Below are positions 58,883 to 64,000 of a stretch of DNA of 64,000 bases, in pieces. Every line of letters starts with the position of its first letter. The first letter of the stretch is position 1. The stretch is taken from NCBI GenBank assembly GCA_001632435.1, contig KV423973.1, positions 1-64,000 on the forward strand, read 5' to 3'. The DNA comes from Calocera cornea HHB12733 (Eukaryota > Basidiomycota > Dacrymycetes > Dacrymycetales > Dacrymycetaceae). Below the pieces are notes generated by a model that was not told where the DNA came from, did no database searches, and saw only the letters and a program-made list of their open reading frames with translations. The translations under genes were made by a program, and so were the position numbers.

Positions 58883-59745
58883 ATGTTTCATGTCAACGAA
58901 ATGCAACTCTATATGGGAGAATGCCATGTACGAGCAAACACTGAGCGCTCAAGCTTTCAGTATTTATGTCTTACTGGAACGTTCTCGCAGCCGCTCCTGC
59001 CATCCCCATCTCATCGGGGGTCACAACCATGTGTCTTGGACGTCTCGCCGACCTCCTCCCGCATATACTATGCCAAGGCACCGCTTGTCACTTCCTACCC
59101 GTCCCGGAGTATTGCAAATACCGAACGAGGATACAGTAGCTGATTGTGTTGTATAAGGGGACGGGCCATTGCTATTTTGTCCAACGGAGCCCGGAAGCAA
59201 GCCTGCACCATGGCAGCAGTCTTGGACTGTACGTGACTTTCGGCGGCATCTACGCGTCTCCCCTTTTGCGTATCCACCCACGTATCGAGGACTGAATCGG
59301 GTATGTGCACTCCTGGAGATGATAGCAGTACGACAATGCAGTATATGGATGGTATCAAGTGCAGCAGGTAAATATTGCCGAAGGAGTACAGCAAGAAGTA
59401 CAACATAGGCGCACGAACGACCAAGGCAACGCCTCGTGCATACTAGGGTACGCGGAGACCTCCACCTGCCAGTGCGTCTGTACTGACTTCCTCAACCCAT
59501 CGGGCAACACTCACCATCGTTGTGGGATCTTGTGGCAAAAGCGGGCTACGTTGTAGCCTGGCCAGACACAGATATGCTGGCCGCCTCTTTACCGGACTTG
59601 TCCGCATGGGGTCCTCCCCGATGAAGATGATTTGACTGAACTTTCTCGCTACGCGCGTCTCCCGATTCTGGGCACGCGTCCACCGCTCCTTTACGAGTTG
59701 AGAGAGGCCGTTAATAGCTTATTGTGCTGGGACCGATACCATGCG
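58883..59745. other. Intergenic, no confident gene
   Basis: Short open stretches (for example near 59590-59700, with RYARLPILGTRPPLLYELRE) hint at possible coding debris. No family recognised. Confidence 0.4.
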
Positions 59746-60281
59746 TAGGGATGGATGTGGTTCCGAACCGGACCATGTGAACCGCGGTTCTCGGTTCTGG
59801 TTCCAGTCTTAACTGAACTGGAACTGGAACTGGAACTGGAACTGGAACTGGAACTGGAACTGGAACTGGAACGGGAACTGGAACGGGACCTCTCGCAGAC
59901 GTAAGAACGGTCCTGAATCGGTTCTGAAAACTGGTTCCAGAACCGGTTCCAATTGAATAGAACGGGTTTTCCACAGCAGATCCTCCTTTGCAGACCAGAG
60001 ACAATCGTTAATTGACATAATAAAGTGAGTTTCTGATTCTAGAGAACGTTGTACTTTCCTTGCAGCATGACCTGCATGGCCGACAATGTGAACCTGGATA
60101 ATTCGACGGTCTGATAAGCACTGTTCTGGAGATCGAATTTGTAAACGGTTGACGCCATCAGAACCAGGACCAAACCGGTTCTGAACCAGAACCGAACCAG
60201 AACCACCTCCAGCGAAAAACGAAGAGCCTCTCTGAACCGAACCGAACCGAACCGAACCCAATCGAACCACATCCATCCCTA
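59746..60281. mobile_element. Short TIR element built of GAACC/GGTTC motifs
   Basis: 536 bp bounded by a perfect 18-bp terminal inverted repeat: TAGGGATGGATGTGGTTC on the left and its exact complement on the right. The outermost TA could be a TA target duplication. Both subterminal regions are packed with GAACCGAACC/GGTTCTGG motifs, and a (GGAACT)n array lies inside. No ORF of note. Fits a non-autonomous MITE-like DNA element. Confidence 0.72.
59815..59888. repeat. (GGAACT)n hexanucleotide array
   Basis: About 12 tandem GGAACT units, the last two with single changes, inside the TIR element. Confidence 0.9.
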
Positions 60282-60515
60282 ACCCTGGGCCGAGACACAT
60301 TGCAATGTAGTAATAAGGCCGCAGTGCCCACTGGTGAACAATCGCGTTCATTGTCTATCATTGAAAAATCGTGAAGCGCGCATTACAGTCATAGTACCAG
60401 AGCATTTTATTGAGCTGGGGAATATAGTCTGTACAAATATAGAGTAAGACACTCATGAGCGCTCGTAACCACGACTACAACTCTAGCCATCCGCTACGAC
60501 CTCAATCAACACCGT

Positions 60516-63066
60516 TTACTCCGCAGGGGCCATGCACCTATCCGTGGACAGGCCGTCATCGAGCGACGGGTTACCCCACCATGTCGGGAAGGCGTGCGCA
60601 GTTCCAGAAGCACCGAAGATGGCGAAGTTGAGGATGAAGGAGATGACCTGAGTGCCACCGTCGAGGGCACCGGCGACGATGTAGTTGTACTTGGTGAACC
60701 AGCGAGGGTAGCGCGTGCGCACCCACCACTGAGAGAAGATACCAAGAACCATCGACGGGTTGACGGAGGTGTTGATACCGACGGACAGGTAGCAAGAGAA
60801 CTGCATGATGATCGCAGTGTTGATGTTGTTGAAGCCGAAGTTCGGGCGCCAGCGGTGGAGGAAGTAGAAGGGGAAGGGCAGGCAAACACCAATGGCCAGG
60901 GAGATGGGGACCATGTGGTAGGTGCCGCTCGGGCTCGAGAACATCGGGCTGGCGAGCGCACCCCATGCAATCGCGTTGGAGTTGTAGCCCTGCGCGTTCT
61001 GGCCGGACCAGAGACGGGTGCCGGAGACGGACAGCAGAGCCGCCCGGTTCTCCTTGATGATAGACTACAAGTATGGTTAGAGGCCGATTAGAACAACAAG
61101 AAAACGCGCCGACTTACCAACATCATGACGTAGTTGAGGATCGCGCCCACGATAGTTCCAGCCATCTGCATGAGGAAAGTCATGCGAGGTGCAAGCTTGA
61201 CGTATTGGCCGAGCTTCAGGTCCTGGAGCATGGCGATACCCTGGTTCATAGGGGTCTGACCGTAAAGCGCGCCGTACATGTTTGCAATAGGGTCTCCAGG
61301 GACCATGTAGGCAGTGATCATCTGGAAGAAGCCGGCGCCGGATGAGGTGAACTCGTAGAAGCCGAGGATAGCTGCGAGGATGGCGTAAACCGCGCAGAGG
61401 AAGAAGCCGATGATCAGGAGAACGATCAGGGTCCACCAAGGAAGATGCGACTGGCCGGTGTAGTCGGTGGCCTGGGCCATGGCGAACGCCGCAAGAAGGA
61501 CACAAATGAACCACCACTTGGGAACCTGCTTGTAAACCTTCATCTTCTCGTAATGGGGGTCGTGGACGACATAGGGAGTACGCTTGAAGGGGTTGAGCGA
61601 CTTGATGAAGGGCCCGATGGCCTCCCAGTAGAAGAGCCACGGGTGAACAGCAGCAGCACCGAGGGCCAGGTTGGAGGTGATCAGGTAAAGCGCGTTGGTG
61701 GCCGAGAAGTACGCGGGCCCGAGGGTGGCGTACTTGGTCGCGTCGAACTTGCCGTTGGTGAGCAGGGCGGTCTGGTTGTACTGGGAGCCGTCCGCGGCAA
61801 AGATGGCCTGGGACATGAAGGGGAACGTCTTGGCGTTCCAGATGTTCCCGTAGTAGACGGCGCACATCAGGATGTAGGTAAAGAAGATACCGATGTCCTG
61901 GTTCAGCTGGGTCCAGAGGGGGTTGACCAGGCAGTTCGAGCCAATCAGGTTCCAGTCGAAGCACCAGGACAGGAGACCCATGCCCTCGTTGTTGGACCCA
62001 CCACCGAAGACGTTGCGGATGACCTCGCCACGGCCGTTGGCGATCATGCAGATGATGGAAACGGCGGACATCAACGGGAAGATCCACTGAGGGAAGATCT
62101 CGTAGAAGAACATGAAGGTGAAGATGTACCAGAAAAGGCGGACACGCTTCGAGCTCATGACGTTGTCGTAGTGGAGGGCCTGGAACAGGTTGGCGGGGGA
62201 GATGTTGGCCGGCCAGAAGCAAATGGTCGGGTACACAAGGAGGTCCATGAGGAAACCAGCGTAGCCGTAGCCGATCAGCTGGGAGGCGATCAGCATGAAG
62301 ATAGCAATGCCGGCGTTGGCCTCATTGTCGTAGTACAGATTCTGGACGGAGAGCACCTGGATACCGGTGGCAGAGCCGGCGGCGGTGGAAGCCATGATGA
62401 TGATAGCCACGTGCTCTGTGACAATCATATTAGGGTCCACGTACGGCCAAAAAAGGATATCGGCTTACCCTTGATGTTGAAGGGACCGGGGTTGAGCCAC
62501 TTGAGGGGGCCCCAACGGGGGATCATAGCCATGATGTTGCCAAGCCAGTACGAGATAACCAACAGGAAAAGCCGGGACACGGTGAGGGTCTGGGGCTTGA
62601 AGAAGTAGATCTGGGCCAGGACAGCACCGAAGGCGGAAAGACCGAGACCGAGGAACCACGTGCGGAAAGTGAACGCCTTAAGCTCGGGGTCATCGCGGGT
62701 GGAAAGCACCTTGATGGCGACCTCGTAAGCATCCTATGGACCTCTGTTAATCATTCCGGCCTGACTCTCGTTGTAATCTGGCCATTTCACCTTCACGCGG
62801 TACTCCTCCTTGGTGGCCTCATCGCGGGAGATCTTCATCTCGAGCTCCTCGACGGCCTCCAGCTGGGCAACGGCGACCTCATCGTCACTGGCCTGCTTGA
62901 AGTCCTTGCCACTGCCAAGCTCGATGTCACCGTGGCGGGAGATGACACGGTCGAGAGGGTGAGCCTCGTCGATGGCGGCGCCACGGATGTTGACCAGCTC
63001 GTCACCATTGGGCAGGTCTTCAAGGATGTCATGACCGAATTCGTCCTTCTGATCGTTCGACGCCAT
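60516..63066 (-). CDS. OPT-family oligopeptide transporter
   Basis: Proton-coupled uptake of small peptides (or glutathione/metal-peptide complexes) at the plasma membrane. Exons 63066-62791, 62733-62469, 62415-61118 and 61064-60516 sum to 795 residues, normal for the family. An acidic N-terminus (MASNDQKDEFGHDILEDL) precedes DDPELKAFTFRTWFLGLGLS. Further motifs are SYWLGNIMAMIPRWGPLKWL with NPGPFNIKGEH (OPT signature NPGPFN.KEH-like), SVQNLYYDNEANAGIAIFML, YGYAGFLMDLLVYP, FQALHYDN and FIKSLNPFKRTPYVVHDPHY. The C-terminal part has NAIAWGALASPMFSSPSGTY, PFYFLHRWRPNFGFNNINTA and TKYNYIVAGALDGGTQVISF. All are hallmarks of fungal OPT transporters. No defects seen. Confidence 0.95.
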
Positions 63067-63153
63067 GTCGCAGGCGGATTTCGAAGAGGTGAAGGGGAAG
63101 TTGGGAAAGGGGGGGTCGACCAATGGCAGGGATGTTATCGGAACCTGGGTCGA

Positions 63154-63161
63154 TATTTAAA
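63154..63161 (-). promoter_or_regulatory. TATA-like box of the OPT gene
   Basis: TTTAAATA on the minus strand, about 90 bp before the start codon; same octamer and distance as at 35047. Confidence 0.45.
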
Positions 63162-64000
63162 CGGTGTCTGGGTGTGGGACCGCTCCCGGAGACTCGCGAA
63201 GGCGCCTGTCAGGGGTAAGGTCGGAAGATGTGTGTGAAGGGGGCCGGTGGAGACGAACGGAGAAGCACGCGAGCGTGAAGGCGGCGGAGATGGAGACGAT
63301 AGCGAGTTGACAGCACATGGTGAGGCACGCCCTCGAATATGTGCGTCACACGGCCCACATTCTGCTCCACACCAGGGTAATCGTAGATAAGGAAGTGAAC
63401 ACGCGAAAGCGCATGCGAAGAGAGAATGTATGTTCCGAGGGCGGGCGGCTTGCACCGGTGTGTGGCCAAACCTGCCATCTGCAACCTTGTGGGGAGAGGA
63501 ACGAGAAGCGTTCGGGACCGTGTGGTTCGCTTTCCATTCACGGCAAGGGTTCAATGGGATCAAAGAGACAGGTCACACAGCCATATGCAAGGGTTTTGGT
63601 CCCGTCCTGTGGGCATCGTGACAGCGCGTGTAGAGGCGTGAGGCGCCCTCTTCCCGCCCGTCCCACCCCGTCCCGCTCTGGGCCGCCACCGCCCGGTCGC
63701 ACTCTATTCCCTTACAACGATAGCTTCTAATTTTAGGCCGGATAACATCATTCATGTCAAGCACCGCAGTGAGGGATAAATGGGAGCACCGATAACGGGG
63801 CACCGCCAGTCGAGGTCCGCTGGATGATAGGAACAAGGAACGCCACACAGTCATACCACTCGATACCAACATTTTCTGGCCGAGCATAGCACCATCAACT
63901 AAACCGATCAGACGCGACTGGGGCATCTCTTTTAGCGAACTATGGCCTGCTCCATGATGATCGCCGAGAGACTGCTGCCGCTGAAACCGCATGGCTGGGT
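63162..64000. other. Intergenic to window end
   Basis: Upstream of the OPT gene. No gene or repeat recognised. Confidence 0.5.

Noticed and set aside
61445..62608. Plus-strand open frame of 387 codons opposite the OPT gene
   Set aside because: Antisense shadow. The minus strand carries full OPT motifs and consistent introns.

Overview
The window is genomic DNA from a filamentous basidiomycete, most likely an Agaricomycete. The reasons are many short spliceosomal introns (about 45-95 nt, GT...AG), GC-rich exons, two microsomal cytochrome P450s, two membrane proteins of the mushroom DUF6533-like seven-helix family, a CAP10/GT90 glycosyltransferase, two PHO84-type phosphate transporters, and housekeeping genes with yeast counterparts (SFT2, GEA, CYC3, EDC4, NRK1, SPP2). 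There is one assembly gap of 556 Ns (27469-28024).

Layout. 1-2224: a divergent pair that looks like part of a large DNA transposon, with the N-terminus of a transposase-like protein leaving the window on the left and a lysine/GD-repeat partner protein on the right. 2912-6782: two seven-helix membrane genes flanking a DUF1757-like gene. 7428-10085: an intact P450 followed by an antisense C-terminal P450 remnant. 10947-17072: two secretory-pathway genes, SFT2 and the Sec7-domain ARF-GEF GEA. 17350-22424: two tandem DUF1772-like membrane genes separated by the first copy of an unusual repeat. 24261-27027: a GT90 glycosyltransferase. 28025-37099: a phosphate-transporter cluster (5'-truncated gene, decayed copy, intact gene). 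37672-39400: cytochrome c heme lyase and a decayed third DUF1772 copy. 39813-41672: second copy of the repeat. 42738-47538: amino-acid permease and a second P450. 47931-56886: EDC4, nicotinamide riboside kinase and SPP2, all on the minus strand. 57163-58882: third copy of the repeat. 59746-60281: a short terminal-inverted-repeat element built of GAACC/GGTTC motifs. 60516-63066: an OPT oligopeptide transporter.

The most unusual content is a family of three 1.7-2.0 kb elements. Each has long terminal inverted repeats, and each repeat carries an 87-nt tRNA-like sequence with A-box and B-box pointing outward. The two most similar copies also share a conserved central segment. Two of the three sit just 3' of DUF1772 family members. 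Other signs of local turnover are the dead phosphate transporter between two apparently functional ones and the P450 fragment beside its complete relative. All exon boundaries were placed by eye from splice signals, reading frame and family motifs.
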